A program made the translations under genes and the position numbers. Below, in pieces: positions 30,592 to 37,057 of a stretch of 41,875 nucleotides of DNA. The stretch's first letter is position 1; each line of letters opens with the position of its first letter. The notes beneath the pieces are model-generated. The model had not been told where the DNA came from. It ran no database searches and saw only the letters and a program-made list of their open reading frames with translations. Source of the stretch: a virus; IMG/VR virus record IMGVR_UViG_3300044841_000105, positions 1-41,875 of that record; one strand, given 5' to 3'.

Positions 30592-31174
30592 TGGTCTCGC
30601 CCTCCTCGGTGCGGCGGGCAAGCACAGCCCGCAGTTCGGCGAGCGCCTTCACCTCGTTCTGGAGGGCGGTCCGCTCCGACGAGCACGACACCTCGATGCC
30701 AGTAGGCACGTGCCGCAGCACCACGCCGGCCAGGTTCTCGTTCACGAGCTGCCCTGGGGCCGGGAACCGGACCACTCCCAGGTCGTGCCCGTCGATCTCG
30801 ATCTCGTCGGTTGGGGTGGTGGCCGCAGCCGGGACGAGCCGCACCGCATCCGAAGGCAGCTCTTTGATCGATTCCCAGTCCTCGCCAGACCAGTGCGCGT
30901 ACGTCGTCGGCAACGGCACTCCCGGCAGTGCTTCGTAGACGTCCTTCTCGATGAGCCCGAGCGTCGGGGACCACCACACGGCTGGCACGTCGTCGGCGGG
31001 TGGGGTGTCGGGAGCCCCAGCCTCCCCGGCCAGAGCACGCAGCACCTCCGGGTTCGCGAGAAGCGCGTCCACAGCGTTGGAGGCGGTCGATTCGCCTGCG
31101 TACATCGGCCGGTGGATGGCAGCACGCACCGCCTCGATGGCGCGGTCACGGGCGGAGGAGTCGACGCCGGTCAC
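30581..31174 (-). CDS. Hypothetical protein (197 aa)
   Basis: GTG start overlapping the upstream stop. MTGVDSSARDRAIEAVRAAI and NAVDALLANPEVLRALAGEA are helical; a central DDVPAVWWSPTLGLIEKDVY / HWSGEDWESIKELPSDAVRL region is beta-rich; the end is a coiled coil (ERTALQNEVKALAELRAVLA). Modular but not recognised. Confidence 0.6.
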   Translation of the reverse strand: MTGVDSSARDRAIEAVRAAIHRPMYAGESTASNAVDALLANPEVLRALAGEAGAPDTPPADDVPAVWWSPTLGLIEKDVYEALPGVPLPTTYAHWSGEDWESIKELPSDAVRLVPAAATTPTDEIEIDGHDLGVVRFPAPGQLVNENLAGVVLRHVPTGIEVSCSSERTALQNEVKALAELRAVLARRTEEGETNGR

Positions 31175-31359
31175 CGGGACACCGCCGTGGTCAGAGACAG
31201 CGTCTCCGGCATCGTCGCCTTGGCGTGCTCGTCCGAGCCGTACCGAACGAACACGTACTGGCTCCCGACCTCGGCAATCACGCCGCGCTCAGGCTTGGCG
31301 AAGCCGGGCCAGTAGTTCACAGTCCGGCCGATGGCTGCGCGGCATTCGTCGAGAGTCAT
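31171..31359 (-). CDS. Small conserved phage protein (62 aa)
   Basis: MTLDECRAAIGRTVNYWPGF and AKPERGVIAEVGSQYVFVRY are the same fold as the 94-aa gene at 1247-1531 (VGRIVHYVSYG...). AGGAGG lies in the 19-aa ORF upstream. A barrel-like small protein; unknown role. Confidence 0.6.
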   Translation of the reverse strand: MTLDECRAAIGRTVNYWPGFAKPERGVIAEVGSQYVFVRYGSDEHAKATMPETLSLTTAVSR

Positions 31360-31362
31360 AGC

Positions 31363-31422
31363 TCAGCCCTCCTGGGGCGTGGTTGGGGTGGCTGCCCGCT
31401 GTACGGCGCGCGCCTCACTCAT
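31363..31422 (-). CDS. Possible 19-aa ORF carrying the next ribosome site
   Basis: ATG overlaps the upstream stop by eight bases (ATGAGTGA), and the ORF MSEARAVQRAATPTTPQEG contains the AGGAGG used by the gene at 31171-31359. It may serve only to couple translation. Confidence 0.35.
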   Translation of the reverse strand: MSEARAVQRAATPTTPQEG

Positions 31423-31627
31423 CTGGCAATGCCTCCCAGCACGTGTCGCAGATGTAGCCGTACTCGTCGGCCAGCGACACCGTGGAGGTGGCCGGGTCGA
31501 CCTGCCAGCGGGCCCGGCCGGTCGGGATCGTGTGGTAGATGCGGTCCGGGTCAATCCGCTCGGCGTGACCACACCCGCACGTGACGGTGGACCACGTGCG
31601 GGCAGGGGCGGAGGAGGCGTCAGCCAC
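31415..31627 (-). CDS. Zinc-ribbon protein (70 aa)
   Basis: MADASSAPARTWSTVTCGCG, HAERIDPDRIYHTIPTGRAR then LADEYGYICDTCWEAL. Two C-x(1-2)-C pairs (TCGCG and CDTC) form a zinc ribbon. ATG overlaps the upstream stop by eight bases. Likely nucleic-acid adaptor. Confidence 0.65.
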   Translation of the reverse strand: MADASSAPARTWSTVTCGCGHAERIDPDRIYHTIPTGRARWQVDPATSTVSLADEYGYICDTCWEALPDE

Positions 31628-31763
31628 GGCCCTTCCTCCGCTCGCGCCGCTCCCGCTCGGCCGCGTCCAGGACCCGGTTCGCGGCCATGATCGGGTACCA
31701 GATCGGGGAGGTGAGGAACGCGATCACGCCGATCGTCAGCGCGGCGTTCAGCAGATCAGTCAT
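31620..31763 (-). CDS. Small membrane protein (47 aa)
   Basis: MTDLLNAALTIGVIAFLTSP then IWYPIMAANRVLDAAERERR: one transmembrane helix near the N-terminus and a basic cytoplasmic tail. ATG overlaps the upstream stop (ATGACTGA). Possible holin-like or sensor role is a guess. Confidence 0.55.
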   Translation of the reverse strand: MTDLLNAALTIGVIAFLTSPIWYPIMAANRVLDAAERERRERRKGRG

Positions 31764-32355
31764 CGGTGCCCTCCACTGGGGGTGCAGACGAGGCGCGGGC
31801 AGCTTCAGCGGCGACGAACACCACGTCGGCGAGATCAGGCAGGTCACCGTGGCCGGCATCGCGGAGCGCGGTCTCGATCGCGTCCTGAACGGCCATGTGC
31901 GCGGCGGTGTCGTCTACTGGTGCGGAGCCACCAGCTGCGCCGCACGAGCAGTCGTCGACCTCATCAGAGTCGCAGCGCGCCGCGGGTGTTGCCGCAGCGT
32001 CCCCGTCGAGCGCAGCCACCGCGTCGTGCAGGTCGGCTGCCTCGGTGATGCTCGACTTCTCCGGCACCGGGGCGCGCCGTGGGCGCGGCCAGCCCAGGCC
32101 GTCGCGCTTCGCCTTCCACGCGCGGGCTGCGTCGACCACGGGACGGACACGAGCCAACTCCGCCCGCAGCGCATTCCGCTCGGTTCGTACCTCGCGCAGC
32201 GAACGCACCTCGGTGGCGAGGATGACCTCCGCCCGGGCGGCGGAGCCACCGCGCTGATCGACGTAGCTGAGGGCCTTGTCGACGAGGTCATCGGAGTAGG
32301 GCGGCAAGCCATCGGTGGGCGCGGGGTCCGGGGTGGTGGTCTGCTCGGTGCTCAC
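31756..32355 (-). CDS. Hypothetical coiled-coil protein with Cys motif (199 aa)
   Basis: Starts at GTG (MSTEQTTTPDPAPTDGLPPY). AREVRSLREVRTERNAL- and AELARVRPVVDAARAWKAKR-type helices form a coiled coil; a CDSDEVDDCSCGA stretch may bind metal. The end is alanine-rich and helical (DLADVVFVAAEAARASSAPP). Coupled through GTGA to its neighbour. Confidence 0.55.
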   Translation of the reverse strand: MSTEQTTTPDPAPTDGLPPYSDDLVDKALSYVDQRGGSAARAEVILATEVRSLREVRTERNALRAELARVRPVVDAARAWKAKRDGLGWPRPRRAPVPEKSSITEAADLHDAVAALDGDAAATPAARCDSDEVDDCSCGAAGGSAPVDDTAAHMAVQDAIETALRDAGHGDLPDLADVVFVAAEAARASSAPPVEGTDD

Positions 32356-32630
32356 AGCGCCTCCAGGGCAAGCTGGTTCGGGTCGACGACTGGCTCGTCC
32401 TTCGCAGGCTCGATCCTCCGGACCTGCACGCCGAGCAGATCGACCTGGTACAGGTCACCGGTAGCGGGCTCGATCACGACGAGCGTCTCGTCGTCGATAC
32501 CCGGGGCCTCCTCCAGATAGGCGAGGCGGAACCGGCGGTCCCCGATCCGGATGCTGGAGTCGTCGTTCTGGAACGACTCGATCATGTGGTCCTCGATCAC
32601 GGTGCCGAGTAGGTGCGCAATATCAGCCAT
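32352..32630 (-). CDS. Hypothetical protein (92 aa)
   Basis: MADIAHLLGTVIEDHMIESF, QNDDSSIRIGDRRFRLAYLE, DDETLVVIEPATGDLYQVDL, LGVQVRRIEPAKDEPVVD: a helix then a run of strands, like a small single-domain beta protein. ATGGCTGA 8-nt overlap at the start. Unnamed. Confidence 0.55.
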   Translation of the reverse strand: MADIAHLLGTVIEDHMIESFQNDDSSIRIGDRRFRLAYLEEAPGIDDETLVVIEPATGDLYQVDLLGVQVRRIEPAKDEPVVDPNQLALEAL

Positions 32631-33210
32631 GGGTGATGCCTCCGTCCCGGCCCGCCAGCTCGGCCGCCTCGTCCTCGACCGGCACCCATGGGCTGGTGCG
32701 CACCTCGCGTCGGACCAGGCGGTCCCCCTCGACCAGGGTGGAGCTCAGGTACTCGCGGGTGGCGTCCTCGTGCTCGCCGTAGGAGTAGATCCGTGCGTCA
32801 CGGGCCTGCACGCCCCACTCGGCGCGGGTCTCGCCCGCCTCCAAGACGGACGGTCGGGCACGCGTCTCGTCACGAACAGTCATCGCCGCGTCCCGCTCCC
32901 GTCGTGCCGAATCCCGCTCGGCCACAACCTCGGCGTATGCGACGTCGTATCGCACCAGCTCGCGCGAGTTCTCGGCGCGCAGCGCCCGCACCTCAGCGCG
33001 AGCCTTCTCTAGGCGCTCGATCAGCTCGTCACTCGCGGACTTCGCGGTGGTGTCAGTGCCCATTGGGGTCTCCTCCTTGCCGCACGCCGCGGCCTCACGG
33101 AGGGCCTGGTTCTCGACGCGGAGCTGCGCGGCCTCCGCAGCCTGGTAGCTCCGCCCCTCCCGGATCGCCGCCCAGAAGGCGCTCGCGGGGGTGGTCTGCT
33201 CAGTGCCCAT
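32623..33210 (-). CDS. Hypothetical coiled-coil protein with duplicated start region
   Basis: 195 residues from ATG 33210 (MGTEQTTPASAFWAAIREGR). A second in-frame ATG at 33063 (MGTDTTAKSASDELIERLEK) is preceded by GGAGGAGACC. The DNA around both ATGs is nearly identical (GGAGACCCC...ATGGGCACTGA), so the gene start was duplicated and a short upstream segment may be a fused remnant. The rest is coiled coil (ARAEVRALRAENSRELVRYD) and a short folded end. Confidence 0.5.
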   Translation of the reverse strand: MGTEQTTPASAFWAAIREGRSYQAAEAAQLRVENQALREAAACGKEETPMGTDTTAKSASDELIERLEKARAEVRALRAENSRELVRYDVAYAEVVAERDSARRERDAAMTVRDETRARPSVLEAGETRAEWGVQARDARIYSYGEHEDATREYLSSTLVEGDRLVRREVRTSPWVPVEDEAAELAGRDGGITHG

Positions 33211-33457
33211 TGGGGGTCTCCTCAGGTTCGGCCAGAGCGGCTGTCAGGGAGTCGCGCAGCTCGGCGGCCTTGGCCGGCGACAGGGCGATCGTCGTGGTGC
33301 CGATCGCGGCGGCGTGTCGGTCGCGGCGGAGCAACGGCCCCACCACCAGCGCGGTCCGGGTGGCGACTGCCAGCCAGACGAGGGCGGCGGCGGTGATCGC
33401 CAGGGTGAGGCCGTCCAGCCATTGGAACGTGTAGATGACGACCAGCAGCCCGATCAC
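33200..33457 (-). CDS. Membrane protein (85 aa)
   Basis: Starts VIGLLVVIYTFQWLDGLTLA at a GTG overlapping the upstream stop, and continues ITAAALVWLAVATRTALVVG: two transmembrane helices. The cytoplasmic tail IALSPAKAAELRDSLTAALA is helical. The last residues EETPNGH mirror those of the neighbouring gene. Confidence 0.6.
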   Translation of the reverse strand: MIGLLVVIYTFQWLDGLTLAITAAALVWLAVATRTALVVGPLLRRDRHAAAIGTTTIALSPAKAAELRDSLTAALAEPEETPNGH

Positions 33458-33720
33458 GCCGCACGCTCCACAGCCGGGCGGGGCAGCAAGATCCGCGCGT
33501 TGTAAGCGGCCACGACCAGCGAAGTGCGGTTGTCGACGCCGAACCGCGCGCACATCACCCGGATATGCGTCCGGATCGTCTCCGCCGAGCGGTGCGTCCG
33601 GCGCCCGATCGAGTCGTTCGTCAGCCCATCGGCAACGCCCACGAGAGCGGTGAGCTGCGACAAGGTCAGGCCAGCCTCGGTGGCGGCGGCCTCGTCGACC
33701 CAGGCGGGGAAGTCGGTCAC
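33454..33720 (-). CDS. LuxR-type HTH regulator
   Basis: 88 residues from GTG. SQLTALVGVADGLTNDSIGR, RTHRSAETIRTHIRVMCARF, GVDNRTSLVVAAYNARILL is a clear LuxR/FixJ-type four-helix HTH, with T-x2-S-I-G-R and THIRVM in the recognition helix. No sensor domain is present, so it may act as a small DNA-binding regulator. Placed early after the repressor, a regulatory role is likely. Confidence 0.85.
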   Translation of the reverse strand: MTDFPAWVDEAAATEAGLTLSQLTALVGVADGLTNDSIGRRTHRSAETIRTHIRVMCARFGVDNRTSLVVAAYNARILLPRPAVERAA

Positions 33721-34004
33721 GGGTTGCGCCTCGCGGTCTCTGCGGCCAGGGCCGTTCCGATCGGGCAGGCCATCGGGTCACCGTCGGCTGGTGTCCACTT
33801 GATGCCGGCCGCCGTCAACGGCTCGGCGAGCTCGAAGCCCAGGGCGCCGGGGACGGGGGCGCGCACCGTCGACTCGAAGCAGCGCGGGCAGGTGTCCAGC
33901 GAGTCGAGGTCGTCGGCGGTGCCGGCCCAGTCGCAGACCTCGTAGTTCTCGCACTCGACGGGTGTCAGGTCACGGTTGTCGTCGAACGCGCGCGCGGCGG
34001 TCAT
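33717..34004 (-). CDS. Hypothetical Cys-rich protein (95 aa)
   Basis: MTAARAFDDNRDLTPVECEN, YEVCDWAGTADDLDSLDTCP, RCFESTVRAPVPGALGFELA. Cysteines at VECENYEVCDW and DTCPRC could bind zinc (C-x5-C...C-x2-C). ATGA overlap with the next gene. Unnamed. Confidence 0.55.
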   Translation of the reverse strand: MTAARAFDDNRDLTPVECENYEVCDWAGTADDLDSLDTCPRCFESTVRAPVPGALGFELAEPLTAAGIKWTPADGDPMACPIGTALAAETARRNP

Positions 34005-34252
34005 CGGGTCCACCGGCCCGTCAGCCCTGTCATGGTGCGGATGTACTGCGACTCCTCGTCTTCAAGGTGCGTGAGGCAGTGGCCGCACGGCGCGGACAGG
34101 TGGCACGAGCAGCCACCGCAGTCGAACCCCTCGGGGATCGTGTCGTCGGTGGTGTCGCCGAAGAGGCAGCTGTGGGCGATTGCGCGCTCCGCGTAGCCGC
34201 GGCTGTTCTCCGCGCGCAGCTCGTCCAACTCGTTGGGGACGTCGGCGGCCAT
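34001..34252 (-). CDS. Cys-rich hypothetical protein (83 aa)
   Basis: MAADVPNELDELRAENSRGY, then a Cys-rich core CLFGDTTDDTIPEGFDCGGC, SCHLSAPCGHCLTHLEDEES. Seven Cys/His residues suggest one or two zinc sites. The ATG overlaps the preceding stop by one base (TGATG). Confidence 0.55.
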   Translation of the reverse strand: MAADVPNELDELRAENSRGYAERAIAHSCLFGDTTDDTIPEGFDCGGCSCHLSAPCGHCLTHLEDEESQYIRTMTGLTGRWTR

Positions 34253-34557
34253 CACGCACCCGCGCCAACGAAGGAGGCAAGGTCGAACCCGTACCAGGCG
34301 ATCAGCACGGCGACGGTGGCGAGGGCGCCCGCTGCGACCCGGAAGGCGTCCAGGTTCCGGCCCTGCCGCGCTGCGCGGTGGCGGGGCTTCGCGGTTCGGG
34401 CGCCGGACACCCGCAGGCACGGCTGGTGCCGGCGCGCGGCGTGCCGCGGCTGCTTCGGCTCCGGGGTGAACGGGGTAACGAAGAACGCGATGGAGGCCAG
34501 GAGCGCGGCGAGCAGCACTTCGAGCCGCGGGGCGGCGATGGCGCGGATGGTGGTCAC
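34252..34557 (-). CDS. Small membrane protein (101 aa), first gene of leftward block
   Basis: Starts at GTG with AAGGAA eight bases before. Two membrane helices: VLLAALLASIAFFVTPF and VAAGALATVAVLIAWYGFDL. Between them a very basic loop. It directly follows palindrome copy F, so this is the first gene downstream of the repressor terminator. Function unknown. Confidence 0.6.
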   Translation of the reverse strand: MTTIRAIAAPRLEVLLAALLASIAFFVTPFTPEPKQPRHAARRHQPCLRVSGARTAKPRHRAARQGRNLDAFRVAAGALATVAVLIAWYGFDLASFVGAGA

Positions 34558-34567
34558 GAGGTTCCTT

Positions 34568-34593
34568 GTCTGTCGTCCGGTGAGACGGTGGTC
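34568..34593. promoter_or_regulatory. 26-bp palindrome, copy F
   Basis: GTCTGTCGTCC, spacer GGTG, AGACGGTGGTC. It lies ten bases upstream of the GTG at 34557 and abuts its ribosome site; its end overlaps the repressor-end hairpin. Confidence 0.72.
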
Positions 34594-34616
34594 AGGGCGG
34601 GCATGGCTCCGCCCTG
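34593..34616 (-). terminator. Hairpin after the repressor gene
   Basis: CAGGGCGG (34593-34600) pairs perfectly with CCGCCCTG (34609-34616) around an 8-nt loop, 18 nt beyond the repressor stop. It could stop repressor transcription from running into the early genes. No clear U-run. Confidence 0.5.
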
Positions 34617-34633
34617 GGGTGGATCAAGAACGG

Positions 34634-35050
34634 TTAGGCGACCCTGCCGCCGGGCCGCCCCAGCTGCGGGGTGATGGCCTCGACGGGGCAGCCGAGCCGG
34701 GCCGCGAGGACCGCGGCGAGGTCGGGGTCGGGGATGTCGGTGCCCTGCTCGATGCGCTGCAGCCGGGCGATGGTGAGCCCGCAGCGCTGGGCGAGGTCGT
34801 GGACGGAGAGACCCTCGATGGTGCGGAGGGTCTCGATCGGGGGGATCTCGCCGGTGAGGACCTTCGGGTCCACGTCGAGGGCGGCGGCGAGCTGGCGGGT
34901 GACTTCAGGGAGGGGGAAGCGGCGGCCCGCTTCGACATGACAGAGGTAGCCGGCGGAAACCGGTGCCTCCATGGCGAGGTGGTCTTGGCGGATGCCGCGG
35001 GCCCGCCGGATGGCGCGGACGGTGTGTCCGTTGGTGCGCGGCTGACTCAT
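34634..35050 (-). CDS. Immunity repressor candidate with two HTH domains
   Basis: 138 residues. Two XRE-type helix-turn-helix domains follow each other: VRAIRRARGIRQDHLAMEAP...SAGYLCHVEAGR (about residues 11-45) and GLSVHDLAQRCGLTIARLQR...IEQGTDIPDPD (79-110). No cleavage or sensor domain is visible. It is transcribed leftward from a leaderless promoter (see 35058-35086) and faces the rightward Cro-like gene, as in a CI/Cro switch. It is the best candidate for the lysogeny repressor, but this depends on position. Confidence 0.78.
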   Translation of the reverse strand: MSQPRTNGHTVRAIRRARGIRQDHLAMEAPVSAGYLCHVEAGRRFPLPEVTRQLAAALDVDPKVLTGEIPPIETLRTIEGLSVHDLAQRCGLTIARLQRIEQGTDIPDPDLAAVLAARLGCPVEAITPQLGRPGGRVA

Positions 35051-35057
35051 GGGGGAA

Positions 35058-35086
35058 CCATAAAGGCAACTAGAGGCAATTGTCTA
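35058..35086 (-). promoter_or_regulatory. Repressor promoter with operator motif
   Basis: TAGACA (-35), 17 nt, TTATGG (-10), then seven bases to ATG 35050: a leaderless transcript. The spacer contains the motif CAATTGCCTCTAGTTGCCTT (read leftward, 35082-35063), shared with PL at 28011-28030. Two TTGCC half-boxes 10 bp apart lie in it, one helical turn, as expected for a dimer site. Confidence 0.65.
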
Positions 35087-35091
35087 GCTCC

Positions 35092-35195
35092 GTTGTGGAA
35101 CACACGGTCGCCCAGAAGCACGACCGGGTGACAACGACCACCACAACGTGGCGTTGACCTGCGGATTCCACAACCCGACCTGCCACACTTCCACA
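35092..35195. promoter_or_regulatory. Divergent control region between repressor and Cro-like gene
   Basis: GTTGTGGAA (35092-35100) and TTCCACAAC (35166-35174) are inverted copies of one 9-mer, a third copy sits at 28037-28045, and a shorter TTCCACA ends at 35195, next to the Cro-like GTG. TTGACC at 35153-35158 could serve as a rightward -35. The boxes probably bind one of the HTH proteins. Confidence 0.5.
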
Positions 35196-35196
35196 T

Positions 35197-35532
35197 GTGA
35201 GCCTTGACCAAGACCTCGGCGAGCGCATCCGCTCCGCCAGAGAAGCCCATGGCTGGACGCAAGACCAGCTCGCCGAAGCGGTAGGCGTCGTGAAGCGCAC
35301 CGTCGGAAACTGGGAGCGCGGCCGACCTCCGAAGCAACACATCGGCGCCATCGAGCACGCCCTCAACACCCGACTCCGCGGCACCCCGACCGACCCCACC
35401 GACGACGGACCCACCGTCCGCCAGGCCGAGGACGCCGAGCTCCTCGCCGAATTCGCCAGCAGGCTCGCCGCGAGCCGACGGCGTGTCCGCGAGCTCGAGC
35501 AGCAGCTCGCCGGCAGCAGCCGCCATGACTGA
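35197..35532 (+). CDS. XRE-family Cro-like regulator
   Basis: 111 residues from GTG. An XRE HTH is clear: LGERIRSAREAHGWTQDQLA, EAVGVVKRTVGNWERGRPPK. A long acidic region and helix (AEDAELLAEFASRLAASRRR) follow. It is divergent from the repressor across a 146-bp region with shared operators, the Cro position. Its start may be leaderless; the GTG directly follows TTCCACAT. Confidence 0.8.
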   Translation: MSLDQDLGERIRSAREAHGWTQDQLAEAVGVVKRTVGNWERGRPPKQHIGAIEHALNTRLRGTPTDPTDDGPTVRQAEDAELLAEFASRLAASRRRVRELEQQLAGSSRHD

Positions 35533-35884
35533 GCCGACCACGCAGCCCACCACCCTCGCCGAGTACGTGCGCGGCCGCATGACCGAACTGGGCCTCACCA
35601 CGCTCCGCGACCTGCAGTCCCGGACCGGGCTCGCGCTCGAAACCGGCAGGCGCGTCCTCGACGGCCGCGGCGTCAGCGAGGTCACCCTCAAACGGATCTC
35701 CGACGGGCTCGGGCTACCGCTCCCCCGGCTGCGGGAACTGGCCGGCCAACCCCGCGGGGAGGCCGAGCCCTTCGAGCTCCCCATCCGGGCGAACCAGCTC
35801 AACGATCGGCAACGCCGCGCCATCGTCGAGCTGATCGACTCGTTCCTCGACGGCTACGGGCCGACTACTCCTGATCAGAGCTGA
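35525..35884 (+). CDS. XRE-family HTH protein
   Basis: 119 residues, ATG overlapping the preceding stop by eight bases (ATGACTGA). HTH: LAEYVRGRMTELGLTTLRDL, QSRTGLALETGRRVLDGRGV, SEVTLKRISDGLGLP. The C-terminal helix (NDRQRRAIVELIDSFLDGYG) is common in actinobacterial XRE proteins. Cotranscribed with the Cro-like gene; the last 20 bases overlap the opposite gene. Confidence 0.75.
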   Translation: MTEPTTQPTTLAEYVRGRMTELGLTTLRDLQSRTGLALETGRRVLDGRGVSEVTLKRISDGLGLPLPRLRELAGQPRGEAEPFELPIRANQLNDRQRRAIVELIDSFLDGYGPTTPDQS

Positions 35885-36185
35885 TCTGCCGGTAGCGGGC
35901 GAACACGGCCTCCAGGCGCTGGATGTCTCCCGCGCCCAGGAGGACGTCGGCGTGGAGCGGGGTGCCGTCCACGTGTAGACGCAGCGTCACACCGTGCACT
36001 TGGAGCCCCTCCTCGTAGTCGTCCCGGTGTACCGCCGCCTGTAGCTCGACCTCGTCCTCGGCCGCGATCCACACCTCCGGCGCGGAACTGTGGCGGACGT
36101 CGGCGTGACCGGCGGCGGCGTCGCAGTGGGCGGGGCTGCACCACTCGGGGTGTTGGACGGCGGGGCGGGTGTCGCTCAGGTGCAC
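35865..36185 (-). CDS. DUF6907-like small protein
   Basis: 106 residues from GTG with GGAG upstream. HPEWCSPAHC is a motif known from actinobacterial DUF6907 proteins, followed by VELQAAVHRDDYEEGLQVHG, VTLRLHVDGTPLHADVLLGA and a helix. Convergent with the XRE gene, so the two transcripts overlap tail to tail by 20 bp. Function unknown. Confidence 0.65.
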   Translation of the reverse strand: MHLSDTRPAVQHPEWCSPAHCDAAAGHADVRHSSAPEVWIAAEDEVELQAAVHRDDYEEGLQVHGVTLRLHVDGTPLHADVLLGAGDIQRLEAVFARYRQISSDQE

Positions 36186-36310
36186 GAGTTCTCCAGATCA
36201 TCGGGGGAGTAGACGAAGAGCAGGCCCGGGGGCGACCGCAGGGGAGTTGGCCGCCGGGGCCCCATGACTTGTCACAGCTGGCGGGGGGAGTGAGCGCCAG
36301 GCGCGGGAGG

Positions 36311-36526
36311 TCAGGCGGGGCGGGACACGGGCAGGCTGGGGCTGCTCAGCAGCCACTCGTCCAGCCACTCGCGGCGGTAGCGGCGGCCTCGTCCCCGCCC
36401 GGCCTGCGTCGAGCGCAAAGTCTCGGCGGCCGCGTGACGGCGGATCGTGACCGTGGCCCGGCGCGTGTAGATCGCGGCCTCGCCAGTGGTGAACCACGCC
36501 TGCTCGGTCAGGCTGCCGGCACTCAC
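36311..36526 (-). CDS. xis: Excisionase-like MerR/HTH_17 protein
   Basis: 71 residues from a GTG overlapping the preceding stop. TEQAWFTTGEAAIYTRRATV and TIRRHAAAETLRSTQAGRGR make a winged HTH in which the second helix and 'RGRRYRREWLDEWL' wing are typical of phage excisionases. Xis proteins direct integrase towards excision. The integrase lies 1.5 kb to the right on the other strand; the name rests on fold and position. Confidence 0.65.
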   Translation of the reverse strand: MSAGSLTEQAWFTTGEAAIYTRRATVTIRRHAAAETLRSTQAGRGRGRRYRREWLDEWLLSSPSLPVSRPA

Positions 36527-36771
36527 CCGGCCGCCCGCTGGTTGTCGTCGATCTGCTCGCTGCTTGACCCGGCGTCCGTGAAGAGCTCGTCGACGGGGCG
36601 GCGGAGCACCCTCGCGAAGCGGCGGGCCAGGCGGGGATTGAGCGGCTTTCCGGCGAGGACGAACCGCACGGTGCCGTCCGAGCACTCGGCGAGAAGCCCC
36701 ATCTCACGGTAGGTGAGCTCGCGGGCGGACATGGCCTTACGGATCAGGCTGGGGTCACGCGCTCTTTTCAT
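36523..36771 (-). CDS. XRE-family HTH regulator
   Basis: 82 residues. LIRKAMSARELTYREMGLLA, ECSDGTVRFVLAGKPLNPRL, ARRFARVLRRPVDELF form a classic XRE HTH (helix, turn, recognition helix, then third helix). AGAGGACC precedes the ATG. It is divergent from the gene at 37058 across a region of repeated GCTGCTTG boxes, so it may control both genes and the xis operon. Confidence 0.75.
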   Translation of the reverse strand: MKRARDPSLIRKAMSARELTYREMGLLAECSDGTVRFVLAGKPLNPRLARRFARVLRRPVDELFTDAGSSSEQIDDNQRAAG

Positions 36772-36790
36772 GGTGGTCCTCTGTGATGTT

Positions 36791-36868
36791 GCTTGCTGCT
36801 TGACGCGGCGCAGCCTGTCACTGCTCGCCGGAGGCGTCAAGCGACAGTCGCCGTCGTGCTGCTTGCTA
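36791..36868. promoter_or_regulatory. Repeated boxes in the divergent xis/HTH control region
   Basis: GCTTGACGC (36798-36806) and GCGTCAAGC (36834-36842) are perfect inverted 9-mers. GCTGCTTG occurs at 36795-36802 and 36858-36865, each flanked by GCTTGCT. These boxes lie just upstream of the leftward XRE gene and look like operators for it. Confidence 0.5.
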
Positions 36869-37057
36869 CTACGCGCCGGTTCGGGCCTCATTCCGGCGGC
36901 CATTGCAGGTGAGTACGGTCGTTGCCAGCGAAGCCACTGCGCACAAATCGCGCTGCTGCGGCAAGCGGCATGCAGCCGGAGGTGCTGCGCGAGTAGCTGC
37001 TGACGAGTGAGAGGCTGGCCGTTGACGGACCATGACTTGACAGGTGACGGTGAGCAG

